DNA of 42,891 bases from Candidatus Poribacteria bacterium (GTDB taxonomy: Bacteria > Poribacteria > WGA-4E > WGA-3G), in assembly GCA_022828145.1 (NCBI GenBank), contig JAJEJA010000100.1:1-42891 (forward strand). Reading direction: 5' to 3'. Made by a program: the position numbers and the translations under genes. Shown piece after piece: positions 34,195 to 42,768 of this stretch. The notes below the pieces were generated by a model that did no database searches, was not told where the DNA came from, and saw only the letters and a list, made by a program, of their open reading frames with translations. Each line of letters begins with the position of its first letter. Position 1 is the stretch's first letter.

Positions 34195-35022
34195 GTGTTA
34201 AAATTCGTTTCTATTCTTAGCGTATTACTCATGCTTATTTCAATCACAAGTTTTGCAGCAAGAGATGAGGAGACTGTCCAAGCAATTTGGACATTTGATG
34301 AAGGTGACGCAGTTGACACTTCCGGTAAAGATGTTAACGGAACATTAGTAGGTGATCCTGAAGTTGTTGACGGCGCAATGGGAAAAGCCTTTCAGTTTGA
34401 TGGGGTAGACGATGGTATAAAGTTACCCGATTCAAACGGGCTCAACACGGGCGGTCCCTTCATGAACCGAACAATCGCAGCGTTCTTCAAATGTGATGAT
34501 GTTACTGTAACCGATCAAAAACAGACAATTTTTGAAGAAGGTGGACGTACCCGCGGTATTGTTGTTCATGTATTTGATAGTAAAGTGTACGTGGGTGCTT
34601 GGAACCGTGCTGAATATCAATGGGCAGGCGCGTGGCCCTCAGCAGATGTTAAATCAGGAGTCTGGTACCACATCGCTTTAGTATTGCGAGATACTATAAA
34701 TGAAGTACAAGACGACAAATTTGAAATGTGGCTCAACGGTGAGCTGATCGCAAGCGAACCCGGTGGACAACTCTTTGCACATGGAGACGATACAGGTATA
34801 GCACATACAAACGCAAATGCAGTTTTCCATGATGACGATGGCGCAGGAACGAATATCCACTATTTTGGTGGAACCATTGATGAAGTCATCGTATACAATT
34901 CGGCTTTTGTCGCATCGGATTTCGAAGAGTATGCAGAGGCAATTCAGTCACTAACAAGTGTTGAACCACAGGGTAAATCTACTACCACTTGGGGTGCACT
35001 CAAAGCACAAAGAACCAAATAG
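34195..35022 (+). CDS. Secreted LamG (concanavalin A-like) protein 2
   Basis: The GTG at 34195 follows GGGAGG by seven bases and gives 275 aa; an upstream ATG at 34111 lacks a binding site. A signal peptide (VSILSVLLMLISITSFAA) is followed by the same LamG fold as its neighbour: AIWTFDEGDAVDTSGKDVNG, KAFQFDGVDDGIKLPDS and FGGTIDEVIVYNSAF. The middle blocks IFEEGGRTRGIVV and AWNRAEYQWAG align almost residue by residue with protein 1. This indicates an old tandem duplication. The tail KSTTTWGALKAQR is also conserved. A strong terminator follows. Confidence 0.9.
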   Translation: MLKFVSILSVLLMLISITSFAARDEETVQAIWTFDEGDAVDTSGKDVNGTLVGDPEVVDGAMGKAFQFDGVDDGIKLPDSNGLNTGGPFMNRTIAAFFKCDDVTVTDQKQTIFEEGGRTRGIVVHVFDSKVYVGAWNRAEYQWAGAWPSADVKSGVWYHIALVLRDTINEVQDDKFEMWLNGELIASEPGGQLFAHGDDTGIAHTNANAVFHDDDGAGTNIHYFGGTIDEVIVYNSAFVASDFEEYAEAIQSLTSVEPQGKSTTTWGALKAQRTK

Positions 35023-35087
35023 AATCGTTTAGGTTTACATCAGTATATATTAGTATATATTAAACTTTTTCTAATTCTTATACAAAG

Positions 35088-35123
35088 AAGCACGGTAGTT
35101 TATATCACTACCGTGCTTTTTTA
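35088..35123 (+). terminator. Strong rho-independent terminator
   Basis: AAGCACGGTAGT (35088-35099) pairs perfectly with ACTACCGTGCTT (35107-35118) across a seven-base loop and runs into a T tract (35117-35122). It ends the LamG transcript. Confidence 0.9.
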
Positions 35124-35263
35124 GTATAAACTTAGGGAATAAGTCGTTTTCGGTTTTGATTTTTTTATTTCTCACGTTAGACTTTCGGCGAGAAACTTCT
35201 AAAACCCGTTGACTTCAACGACCAAAATACCAAAGAATAACCCTGGTACACTGGGACTTATTG

Positions 35264-35292
35264 TTGCGTTGGGACCCATATCTTGATATAAT
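35264..35292 (+). promoter_or_regulatory. Possible promoter giving a leaderless transcript
   Basis: A perfect TATAAT lies at 35287-35292, eight bases before the GTG start at 35301. A weak TTGCGT -35 lies 17 bases upstream. The start site would fall at or near the start codon. Confidence 0.4.
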
Positions 35293-35300
35293 AGTTAATT

Positions 35301-36098
35301 GTGAAAAAATACAACGATCCATTTATATTCTCGCCACCACCGGTTATCTCTACTTTGGGTTTGGGCAAAAAAACGCTGCTCATTGTCAGAGATGACCTTC
35401 TACCGGGAGGTAGCAAACAACGAGGGGCAATACCCTACCTCCAATCACTAATTGATACTGGACACACACACTTTGTCTATGCCAGTCCTTTTTGTGGGTT
35501 TGCCCAGGTTGCATTGAGTTTCTGTTGCTCAAAGTTACCTGGAGTAAAATGCACAATCTACTGCGAAAAATCACCTACGGGCTCTTTCCATCAGCTTGCT
35601 TATTTATCACAGTCTTACGGGAGCAATATTATACTCTGCGACAGTTTAGATGATGCCCATCAACGTTCTCTAAATATGTTATCTAACGACACATATATTG
35701 TGCCGCTCGGTTTTGATGATGCACCCTACAGAGAATTCCTTGCGTGTGAAATCAAAAAGCATTGGCAAACAATTTCTACAAAGTATAACATATCAGAACT
35801 CTGGCTCCCTATCGGCAGCGGAACTTTGTTAAGCATTTTCAAAAAAATTGTGTCCGATAATATCAAAATATACGGAGTGAACGTAAACGTACTGTCGGAA
35901 AACGACCCACGTATTGCGGCTATCAAGCAAGACAAAAGAGTCATCTACATCAGATGTGAGAAAGCATTCCATGAAGCTCAACATGACACTACTCCCGTTC
36001 CATCAAACACATTCTATGACGCAAAAGTGTTCGCCGAATTAAAAAAAATGGGGAACAGGGAAAATAACGTAGCACTCTGGTGGAACGTCGCCAAATAG
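35301..36098 (+). CDS. Fold-type II PLP-dependent enzyme (ACC deaminase / D-cysteine desulfhydrase-like)
   Basis: This 265-aa protein has the pattern of tryptophan-synthase-beta-fold PLP enzymes. The PLP lysine is K39 in RDDLLPGGSKQRGAIPYL, similar to the NKTRK motif of ACC deaminase and D-cysteine desulfhydrase. GSGT at 172-175 is the phosphate-binding loop. It is shorter than those enzymes (about 330 aa) and the usual SGNHG substrate loop reads ASPFCGFAQ. Substrate is therefore uncertain. It starts with GTG and shows no ribosome binding site. It is a single-gene unit between the LamG terminator and clpB. Confidence 0.72.
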   Translation: MKKYNDPFIFSPPPVISTLGLGKKTLLIVRDDLLPGGSKQRGAIPYLQSLIDTGHTHFVYASPFCGFAQVALSFCCSKLPGVKCTIYCEKSPTGSFHQLAYLSQSYGSNIILCDSLDDAHQRSLNMLSNDTYIVPLGFDDAPYREFLACEIKKHWQTISTKYNISELWLPIGSGTLLSIFKKIVSDNIKIYGVNVNVLSENDPRIAAIKQDKRVIYIRCEKAFHEAQHDTTPVPSNTFYDAKVFAELKKMGNRENNVALWWNVAK

Positions 36099-36171
36099 AA
36101 CAAGTGTGCTACGACTGTCAGTCCAAATTCAATCGTATACCATCAACAGAATTGTGCGATAGGGATTATTT

Positions 36172-36191
36172 GACGCGTCTCCTGACGCGTC
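36172..36191. repeat. Short tandem palindromes GACGCGTC
   Basis: The self-complementary octamer GACGCGTC occurs at 36172-36179 and 36184-36191, separated by TCCT. It is upstream of the clpB promoters and could be a REP fragment or a regulator site. Confidence 0.4.
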
Positions 36192-36250
36192 CTCACCAAC
36201 CACTATACGCGCAGTCGGCGTTGATTTGGGAAATGTCTTAATTGCCATAT

Positions 36251-36266
36251 TGGCACAACCCCTGCC
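36251..36266 (+). promoter_or_regulatory. Second sigma-54-like site upstream of clpB
   Basis: TGGCACAACCCCTGCC has GG (36252-36253) and GC (36264-36265) separated by ten bases, the -24/-12 layout of sigma-54 promoters. The -24 box is a full match (TGGCAC), the -12 box slightly off. Confidence 0.45.
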
Positions 36267-36336
36267 AGATTTGTAAATAAGTTTTACTGAAGATCAATTT
36301 AGTCTGTCAATTCGCTCCATTTTCCTAAATTAAAAT

Positions 36337-36352
36337 TGGCATATATATTGCT
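36337..36352 (+). promoter_or_regulatory. Sigma-54-like promoter of clpB
   Basis: TGGCATATATATTGCT places GG (36338-36339) and GC (36350-36351) exactly ten bases apart, with the TTGCT -12 element. The predicted start is near 36363, just before the ribosome binding site, which is a normal position. Confidence 0.6.
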
Positions 36353-36384
36353 CAATACATAAAAAAAGATCATGGAGATGAAAA

Positions 36385-38982
36385 ATGAGATTAGATAAAT
36401 TTACAATAAAGGCACAAGAAGCACTACAGTCAGCACAGACTTTAGCAAGTGAAACACAGAGTCCAGAAATTGCGGCTGAACACGTGATGTTAGCTCTGAT
36501 TAAACAGACAGATGGGATCGTTACGCCTATCTTACAGAAATTAGGTGTGGATCCTGACAATATATCATCAGCACTGCAAGATACATTAGAAAAGTCGCCT
36601 AAGGTTCAAGGCGTGAATTCAGAACTCCGTATTTCTGCTTCTTTACAATCTGTGTTGGAGCAGGCTATAAAGGAAGCAACAACACTCAAAGATGAATATG
36701 TGAGTACAGAACACCTGTTAATCGCATGCGCTGAAGCGAAACGATCCAAAGTTGGACAGATTCTCCAAAATGCAGATGTAACCAAGGACAAGATACTAAA
36801 AGCACTTGTTGATATAAGAGGTACCCAACGGATAACGGATCAGAATCCTGAAGACAAGTACCAGGCACTCACCCGTTTCGGGAGGGAACTAACACAGGAA
36901 GCAATGACAGGAAAACTTGATCCGGTCATCGGTAGAGATGATGAAATACGGAGAGTCATGCAGGTGCTATCTCGTAGACGCAAAAACAATCCTGTCCTCA
37001 TCGGTGAACCGGGTGTCGGTAAGACTGCTATCGTGGAAGGATTAGCACAACGTATCGCTGACGGTGATGTGCCTGAAAGTCTCCGTCAGAAAAGGTTGAT
37101 TGCACTTGACATAGGTGCACTGATCGCAGGTAGCAAATATCGTGGCGAATTTGAGGATAGACTGAAAGCCGTCCTTGCTGATGTTGAACAAGCAGAAGGA
37201 GAAGTTATACTCTTTATAGACGAACTACATACCATCGTCGGTGCTGGCGCAGCTGAAGGGGCAGTAGACGCATCAAATATGTTGAAACCCGCTTTGGCAC
37301 GCGGTGAATTGCGATGTATCGGTGCTACTACGCTTGATGAATACCGAAAGCATATTGAAAAAGATGCTGCATTGGAAAGACGATTTCAACCTGTTCAAGT
37401 TCAAGAACCATCTGTTGAAGATACTATCGCTATCCTACGCGGACTAAAAGAACGGTATGAAACACATCATGGCGTTCAAATACAGGATAACGCAATTGTA
37501 TCTGCTGCAACACTCTCAAAGCGGTATATCTCTGATAGATTCCTACCTGATAAGGCAGTTGATTTGATCGATGAAGCCGCATCAAGATTGCGAATTGAAA
37601 TTGATAGTGTTCCAGAAGTAATTGATGAAGTTGAAAGGCGAATTATACAACTCCAAATTGAACAGCAAGCATTGGAGAAAGAGGAAGATGACGCATCTAA
37701 ACAACGTTTAGAGAAATTAAACAGTGAACTCGCTGAACTAAAAGAGAAGGCAAATGCTCTGAAAGCAAGTTGGCAGAATGAAAAGTCAAACCTTGTACAG
37801 ATTCGGGAACTCATGGAACAAATTGAAGAACTTAGAAAAGAGTCTGATCAAGCAAAACGAACAGGTAACCTTGCAAAAGCATCTGAGCTCGAATATGGTA
37901 AAATACCGGAGCTTGAGTCACAACTCAATGCTTTACGACAAGATTTAGAAACTTCTGATAACACGACACAGATGCTAAAGGAACATGTCGGCACTGAAGA
38001 TATTGCTGAGATTGTAGCAAAATGGACAGGTATTCCAGTATATCGTCTGATGGAAGGTGAAACACAAAAACTGCTGCACATGGAAGATAGGCTGCGTGAA
38101 CAGGTCATCGGACAAGATGAGGCAGTATCTGCCGTCTCAAATGCGATCAGACGTTCAAGGGTAGGACTCGGAGATCCTGATCGTCCACTCGGATCATTTC
38201 TATTTATGGGACCGACCGGCGTCGGAAAAACACATCTTGCAAAATATCTCGCTGCGTTCCTGTTTGACGATGTAAACGCAATGGTCCGTATTGATATGAG
38301 TGAATATATGGAGAAGCATACAGTTTCAAGACTTATCGGTGCACCACCAGGTTATGTCGGTTATGACGAAGGGGGTCAACTGACAGAAGCCGTTAGAAGA
38401 CAACCCTATTCTGTCATACTCATGGATGAAGTTGAGAAAGCACATCCTGAAGTCTTCAATGTCTTACTTCAGATGCTTGATGATGGTCGGATGACAGATG
38501 GACAGGGACGCACGGTTGATTTTAAAAACAGTGTTGTCATCATGACGTCAAACATCGGTAGTCAGTGGATTAGTGAGACACACCTCGACACAGAAGAGAT
38601 ACGACGTAAGGTTATGGATGCCTTACAGAAACATTTCCCACCTGAATTCTTAAACCGGGTTGATGACCTTATCATATTTGATCGTCTTGGAAAAGAGGAA
38701 CTAAAACAAATTGTAGCACTTGAACTGTCAAATCTTAGCGTCCGCTTCGCGGAAAAAGATATGACATTGAAGCTGACAGAATCTGCACAAGAGGAATTGG
38801 TAGCCCGCGGTTTCGATGCTGTGTATGGTGCGCGACCCCTACGCCGCACTTTACAACGGGATATTCTCAATCCGTTGGCAGTAGATATGCTAGAAGGTAA
38901 GTTCAATGAAGGCGATGCAATTTCTGTAGAATTTGCTGATGATGGGTTCATCTTCAAACGCACTGAAAGAACACAACCTTGA
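36385..38982 (+). CDS. clpB: ATP-dependent disaggregase chaperone ClpB
   Basis: This 865-aa protein is the full-length Hsp100 chaperone that threads and resolubilises aggregated proteins together with DnaK. The N-terminal Clp_N domain occupies about 1-145. AAA-1 has Walker A GEPGVGKT and Walker [11 protein letters not shown] long coiled-coil middle domain (about 400-530, [23 protein letters not shown]...) is diagnostic of ClpB rather than ClpA or ClpC. AAA-2 has GPTGVGKTH and [16 protein letters not shown]. The ClpP-docking loop is absent. GGAG lies seven bases before the ATG. The upstream sigma-54-type sites are an unusual control for clpB, normally driven by sigma-32 or HrcA/CtsR. Confidence 0.97.
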   Translation: MRLDKFTIKAQEALQSAQTLASETQSPEIAAEHVMLALIKQTDGIVTPILQKLGVDPDNISSALQDTLEKSPKVQGVNSELRISASLQSVLEQAIKEATTLKDEYVSTEHLLIACAEAKRSKVGQILQNADVTKDKILKALVDIRGTQRITDQNPEDKYQALTRFGRELTQEAMTGKLDPVIGRDDEIRRVMQVLSRRRKNNPVLIGEPGVGKTAIVEGLAQRIADGDVPESLRQKRLIALDIGALIAGSKYRGEFEDRLKAVLADVEQAEGEVILFIDELHTIVGAGAAEGAVDASNMLKPALARGELRCIGATTLDEYRKHIEKDAALERRFQPVQVQEPSVEDTIAILRGLKERYETHHGVQIQDNAIVSAATLSKRYISDRFLPDKAVDLIDEAASRLRIEIDSVPEVIDEVERRIIQLQIEQQALEKEEDDASKQRLEKLNSELAELKEKANALKASWQNEKSNLVQIRELMEQIEELRKESDQAKRTGNLAKASELEYGKIPELESQLNALRQDLETSDNTTQMLKEHVGTEDIAEIVAKWTGIPVYRLMEGETQKLLHMEDRLREQVIGQDEAVSAVSNAIRRSRVGLGDPDRPLGSFLFMGPTGVGKTHLAKYLAAFLFDDVNAMVRIDMSEYMEKHTVSRLIGAPPGYVGYDEGGQLTEAVRRQPYSVILMDEVEKAHPEVFNVLLQMLDDGRMTDGQGRTVDFKNSVVIMTSNIGSQWISETHLDTEEIRRKVMDALQKHFPPEFLNRVDDLIIFDRLGKEELKQIVALELSNLSVRFAEKDMTLKLTESAQEELVARGFDAVYGARPLRRTLQRDILNPLAVDMLEGKFNEGDAISVEFADDGFIFKRTERTQP

Positions 38983-38999
38983 GAAGTCGGATCAAGAAT

Positions 39000-39039
39000 C
39001 AGGTGGACCTACTCTTGTAAGTCCGTCTGGTTCTATTTG
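39000..39039 (+). terminator. Possible terminator after clpB
   Basis: CAGGTGGACCT (39000-39010) pairs with AAGTCCGTCTG (39019-39029) with two G-U pairs and one mismatch across an eight-base loop. The run that follows (GTTCTATTTG) is only moderately T-rich. It may also serve the convergent TPR gene. Confidence 0.4.
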
Positions 39040-39359
39040 ACACTGTTTTCCATCTGTACCTGTTGTGACTTAGCCATTGCATCCTCTGCTTCCTGAATCA
39101 TCCCTTTACGTTGATAGCAGATAGATAAACTGGTATAAGCCAGGGGATCATTCGGATTGATTTCTATCGCTTTTTCAACAGCCTTGATGGCATCATCGTA
39201 TTCACTCAACCTCTCATAAGCATGTCCTAATCCGAGATATCCCTCAATATAGTCAGGGTATAGTTCAATGAGTTCTTTGAATGCCGTCACTGCTTTTTCC
39301 AGTTCATTATCAGCAAAATGTGTGAGTGCTACATCGTAAAGTTCTTCTTGTGTTGCCAT
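39033..39359 (-). CDS. Small TPR-repeat protein
   Basis: This 108-aa protein is essentially three tetratricopeptide repeats (VALTHFADNELEKAVTAFKELIELYPD, GYLGLGHAYERLSEYDDAIKAVEKAIEINPND, AYTSLSICYQRKGMIQEAEDAMAKSQ). Such repeats mediate protein binding. There is no signal peptide, so it is cytoplasmic. AAGGA lies seven bases before the ATG. It converges on clpB, and a chaperone-partner role is possible but only from proximity. Confidence 0.88.
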   Translation of the reverse strand: MATQEELYDVALTHFADNELEKAVTAFKELIELYPDYIEGYLGLGHAYERLSEYDDAIKAVEKAIEINPNDPLAYTSLSICYQRKGMIQEAEDAMAKSQQVQMENSVK

Positions 39360-39579
39360 AATTTTATCCTTTTCATTTTTGCATGCATTCTATCAAAATA
39401 TAATGTGAATGTCAATTGGATTTACTCTTGTCATAACACCCGTCCATAATACCTTGACTATCGTAGGATTCTACTATATACTATAATATACTCAAGTTGT
39501 TACCTATCAAGACTTAGGTCTGGAAACTCCCTCTTTTGGGCGATATTGTAGCGTCCGCTTCCAGTTTATGCCCTCTTAT

Positions 39580-39605
39580 GCACAATCTAACAGAATGTGC
39601 TACAA
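39580..39605 (+). repeat. Third copy of the dispersed AATCTAACAGAATGTGCTACA repeat
   Basis: It repeats the sequence found twice at 15285-15406 and lies in the gap between the TPR gene and the family A element. Confidence 0.7.
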
Positions 39606-39626
39606 GGTGGCAACTTAGGTTATAAT

Positions 39627-39769
39627 AACGTGAGTTTGATAAAACACATTGTAGGACAAACTTTTAGTTTGTTTCATAGCACACAAACTAGAAAGTTTGT
39701 GCTACAAGGCGGTCCTTGGGACAAAATACTGCTTATAGGACTGACATCTTTTATTATCAAACTAGCGTT
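39627..39769. repeat. Family A terminal repeats with a family B palindrome inside
   Basis: AACGTGAGTTTGATAA (39627-39642) and TTATCAAACTAGCGTT (39754-39769) are the same inverted ends as the element at 27453. The interior differs: it contains the family B palindrome (39650-39706), related to 8596-8652. TATAATA occurs on both outer sides, a possible target duplication. Together these look like a composite of two repeat families. Confidence 0.7.
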
Positions 39770-39806
39770 TATAATAAAAAGAATTGCTAAAATAGGAGAT
39801 GACACG

Positions 39807-39950
39807 ATGCCGAAAAGGATAAAATCTGCACCGACGATATTCTATCCGGAATCGGATGGTAAACCAATGGCAGAAGCGGAAAACGCTGAAGCAAGAATTC
39901 AACAACTCTTAGCGGAGATTGATACCCTGAAATCACAGAACAAGAACTAA
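39807..39950 (+). CDS. Small charged protein (47 aa)
   Basis: The ATG at 39807 follows AGGAG by eight bases. The 47-aa product (MPKRIKSAPTIFYPESDG...) ends in a glutamate- and lysine-rich helix with heptad character (EARIQQLLAEIDTLKSQN), so it may form a coiled coil. A longer frame beginning at 39597 runs through the repeat element and is not supported. No family is recognised. It might pair with another protein through the helix. Confidence 0.6.
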   Translation: MPKRIKSAPTIFYPESDGKPMAEAENAEARIQQLLAEIDTLKSQNKN

Positions 39951-40041
39951 TCCGGGTGTATGGTCGTTACATGTGTCTTTTTTGATACAATAAAAAACTG
40001 CACAATTCACCTAACACTTATATTTGTAACATGTTCACTTT

Positions 40042-40057
40042 TGGCATCGTTTATGCA
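40042..40057 (+). promoter_or_regulatory. Weak sigma-54-like site upstream of murA
   Basis: TGGCATCGTTTATGCA keeps GG and GC ten bases apart (40043-40044 and 40055-40056). The match elsewhere is partial. A TATAAT also lies at 40071-40076 without a good -35, so a sigma-70 promoter is an alternative. Confidence 0.3.
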
Positions 40058-40118
40058 TGACAATACCATATATAATTAAATACATCAAACATCTAATCTC
40101 ATAATAAGGGTGAACAAA

Positions 40119-41390
40119 ATGCAAAAATTTGTAATAAACGGCGGAAACAGACTTGAAGGTAAAGTTAAAATCAGTGGGTCAAAAAATGCTGTACTACCCA
40201 TCGCGGTTGCCGCAGCAATTCTCGGGGACAATGTCAGTGTACTTCACAATGTCCCAAACCTAACAGATGTAAATACACTGAGTGCCGTTCTTGAAGGACT
40301 CGGGGCATCCATAACACGAAAAAATGGATCACTCTATATTGAACCCATAAACCGAATGGAATATGAAGCACCTTATGACCTTGTGCGAAAAATGCGCGCA
40401 TCAATTTATGTATTAGGTCCTCTCGTAGCAAAACTCGGTAGAGCAAAAGTTTCCTTTCCCGGAGGATGTGCAATCGGTCCCAGACCCGTTGACTTACATA
40501 TAAAAGGATTAGAACATTTAGGAGCAAAGGTTGAAGTAAAGAAGGGATATATCTACGCACAAGCAGAAAGACTAAAAGGCTCAAAAATTGACTTATTCGG
40601 ACAACACGGGCCCAGTGTTGGTGCTACAGCTAACGTCATGATGGCAGCAACATTAGCAGAAGGCACAACCATCATAAAAGGCGCAGCACGAGAACCACAC
40701 GTCTATGACTTGGCACAATTCCTAAATGCAATGGGGGCAGATATTAAGGGTATCGGCACTTCAACATTGACGATAAATGGAGTCAAACAACTATACGGCA
40801 CTGAACACACCGTCATATCAGATGATATTGAGGCTGGAACCTTCATGGTTGCAGCTGCAATGACAAACGGAGATGTGTCGGTTGAAGGCATTAAGCCTCA
40901 ACAGATCACAGCGGTATCTAAGAAACTAATTGACGCAGGTATACAATTAGATTGGTATGATACAGGAGTACGCGTGACGAATCTTGGAGAACTCAAAGCG
41001 ATAGATGTAACAACCGCACCCTTCCCAGGTTTCCCTACAGATATGCAAGCACAAATCATGGGATTGCTAAGTATCGCATCAGGTAAGAGCACTATTACAG
41101 AAAACGTGCATACTGACCGTTTCATACACGCAGCTGAGCTAAACCGTATGGGGGCAAATATCAAACTTAAGGGAAGTAAATCTTTCATCAGAGGTGTACC
41201 TTATCTGAGTGGCGCACCCGTAATGGCTTCCGACCTAAGGGCAGGGGCAGTACTTGTCGTCGCAGGATTAGCAGCAACTGGAGAAACCACTGTCTCACGT
41301 ATATATCACATAGACAGAGGCTATGAGGAAATCGAAAAAAAACTCAATAACATCGGTGCGGATATAGAAAGAGTTAATACTGACATCTGA
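40119..41390 (+). CDS. murA: UDP-N-acetylglucosamine 1-carboxyvinyltransferase MurA
   Basis: The start ATG 40119 follows AAGGG by eight bases; a GTG three codons upstream is also open. The 423-aa enzyme transfers enolpyruvate from PEP to UDP-GlcNAc, the first committed step of peptidoglycan synthesis. K22 (SGSKNAVLP) and the catalytic loop PGGCAIGPRPVDLH with C117 are intact. The cysteine predicts fosfomycin sensitivity, unlike the Asp-type MurA. PGFPTDMQAQ carries the catalytic aspartate. hisD follows 53 bases later on the same strand. Finding murA implies that the organism makes peptidoglycan precursors. Confidence 0.97.
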   Translation: MQKFVINGGNRLEGKVKISGSKNAVLPIAVAAAILGDNVSVLHNVPNLTDVNTLSAVLEGLGASITRKNGSLYIEPINRMEYEAPYDLVRKMRASIYVLGPLVAKLGRAKVSFPGGCAIGPRPVDLHIKGLEHLGAKVEVKKGYIYAQAERLKGSKIDLFGQHGPSVGATANVMMAATLAEGTTIIKGAAREPHVYDLAQFLNAMGADIKGIGTSTLTINGVKQLYGTEHTVISDDIEAGTFMVAAAMTNGDVSVEGIKPQQITAVSKKLIDAGIQLDWYDTGVRVTNLGELKAIDVTTAPFPGFPTDMQAQIMGLLSIASGKSTITENVHTDRFIHAAELNRMGANIKLKGSKSFIRGVPYLSGAPVMASDLRAGAVLVVAGLAATGETTVSRIYHIDRGYEEIEKKLNNIGADIERVNTDI

Positions 41391-41443
41391 TCATTTTTAC
41401 CTAACATCCAAAATACACTTTCTTCACATATCTAATCACTACT

Positions 41444-42742
41444 ATGCTACAAATTATAGAAACACAAACACCGGAGTGTACAGCATTTCTTAGCCAACTA
41501 AACGAACGCGGTAAACTCAAGGATGAAAACATCCTTAGAACAGTACGCAGGACAATTAGCGATGTTCAGGACGAAGGTGATAAAGCTATTGCACGTTATA
41601 CGCGCAAATACGACGCACCGCGCATATCCGCAAAAGGTCTACGAGTTCAGCAGAAGGAATTTAAGCAAGCTTACGGAGATGTATCCAACGATTTTGTTGA
41701 TGCATTAATACAGGCTAAAGCAAACATTGAATCGTTTCATCAAAAACAGGTACAATCTTCATGGTTCTCAACCGAGGAAGATGGTGTATTGTTAGGACAT
41801 CTGATTCGTCCATTGAAACGAGTAGGTGTGTGTGTGCCATCCGTAAGTCAACTGTTAGTATCTTCATTGGTTATGAGTGTGGTACCAGCGAAGGTGGCAG
41901 ATGTGGAAGAGATAGTCGTCTGTATGGGACCAATGCGGAATCGACAGATTAACCCTCACATGCTTGTTGCTGCAGCTGAATGCGGCGTTGACGAAATATA
42001 CAAATGCGGCGGTGCACAAGCTGTCGCTGGGATGGCTTATGGAACCGATTCCATCAAGCCAGTTGACAAAATCGTCGGCCCAGGGAATCTCTATGTTCAA
42101 CTGGCTAAAAAAGAGGTATATGGACAAGTAGACATAGACAAATTGGCGGGGCCCAGTGAAATCCTTGTAATCGCTGACGGAACAGCGGATCCAGATTTTG
42201 TCGCAGCTGACCTTATCTCACAAGCAGAACACGGTCCAGAATGTTCAACCATTCTGCTAACGCCTTCCCTCGGTTTTGCTGAACAGGTAAAGGCAGCTAT
42301 AGAACTGCAAGCACAAACACTCCCACGACAATATGAACTTGTAAAGGCATTTGAAAACTACGGGGCAGCAATCGTCGTTGAAGATATTACTGAAGCAGTT
42401 AACTATGCAAATCAGATCGCACCTGAACACGTTGAACTGCACATTGAGAATCCATTTAATTGGCTGAGTGAAATTCATAATGCTGGTGCTATCTTCATTG
42501 GTCCTTATTCTCCCGAAGCAGTTGGTGATTACATCGCAGGACCTAACCACATCCTACCAACCGGATCGGCAGCAAGATACGCATCTCCATTGAGTGTTCA
42601 TGATTTCCTCAAAAGGACAAGTCTTATATCATATACTAAAACCGCATTGGAGAAGGTAACACCTGCAGTCGTTAAACTCGCTGAAGTAGAAGGTTTAGAA
42701 GGACATGCAGAAGCCATGAAAATACGATTTGAGGACGATTAA
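41444..42742 (+). CDS. hisD: Histidinol dehydrogenase
   Basis: This 432-aa enzyme carries out the last two steps of histidine synthesis, oxidising L-histidinol to L-histidine with NAD. The zinc ligands Q260, H263 (SQAEHGPE), D362 (GDY) and H421 are all present. The general base pair E328-H329 (IAPEHVELH) is also present. Length is normal. The substrate/NAD loop that usually reads VPGGxAxYPSSVLM is VPSVSQLLVSSLVM here (131-144). It follows murA by 53 bases and has no obvious ribosome binding site. No other his gene is in the window. Confidence 0.95.
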   Translation: MLQIIETQTPECTAFLSQLNERGKLKDENILRTVRRTISDVQDEGDKAIARYTRKYDAPRISAKGLRVQQKEFKQAYGDVSNDFVDALIQAKANIESFHQKQVQSSWFSTEEDGVLLGHLIRPLKRVGVCVPSVSQLLVSSLVMSVVPAKVADVEEIVVCMGPMRNRQINPHMLVAAAECGVDEIYKCGGAQAVAGMAYGTDSIKPVDKIVGPGNLYVQLAKKEVYGQVDIDKLAGPSEILVIADGTADPDFVAADLISQAEHGPECSTILLTPSLGFAEQVKAAIELQAQTLPRQYELVKAFENYGAAIVVEDITEAVNYANQIAPEHVELHIENPFNWLSEIHNAGAIFIGPYSPEAVGDYIAGPNHILPTGSAARYASPLSVHDFLKRTSLISYTKTALEKVTPAVVKLAEVEGLEGHAEAMKIRFEDD

Positions 42743-42768
42743 TCTCTGATCCTTATTACTTAAATTTG

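Noticed and set aside
39597..39806. N-terminal extension of the 47-aa protein
   Set aside because: The extension is translated repeat sequence; a good ribosome binding site marks the internal ATG at 39807.
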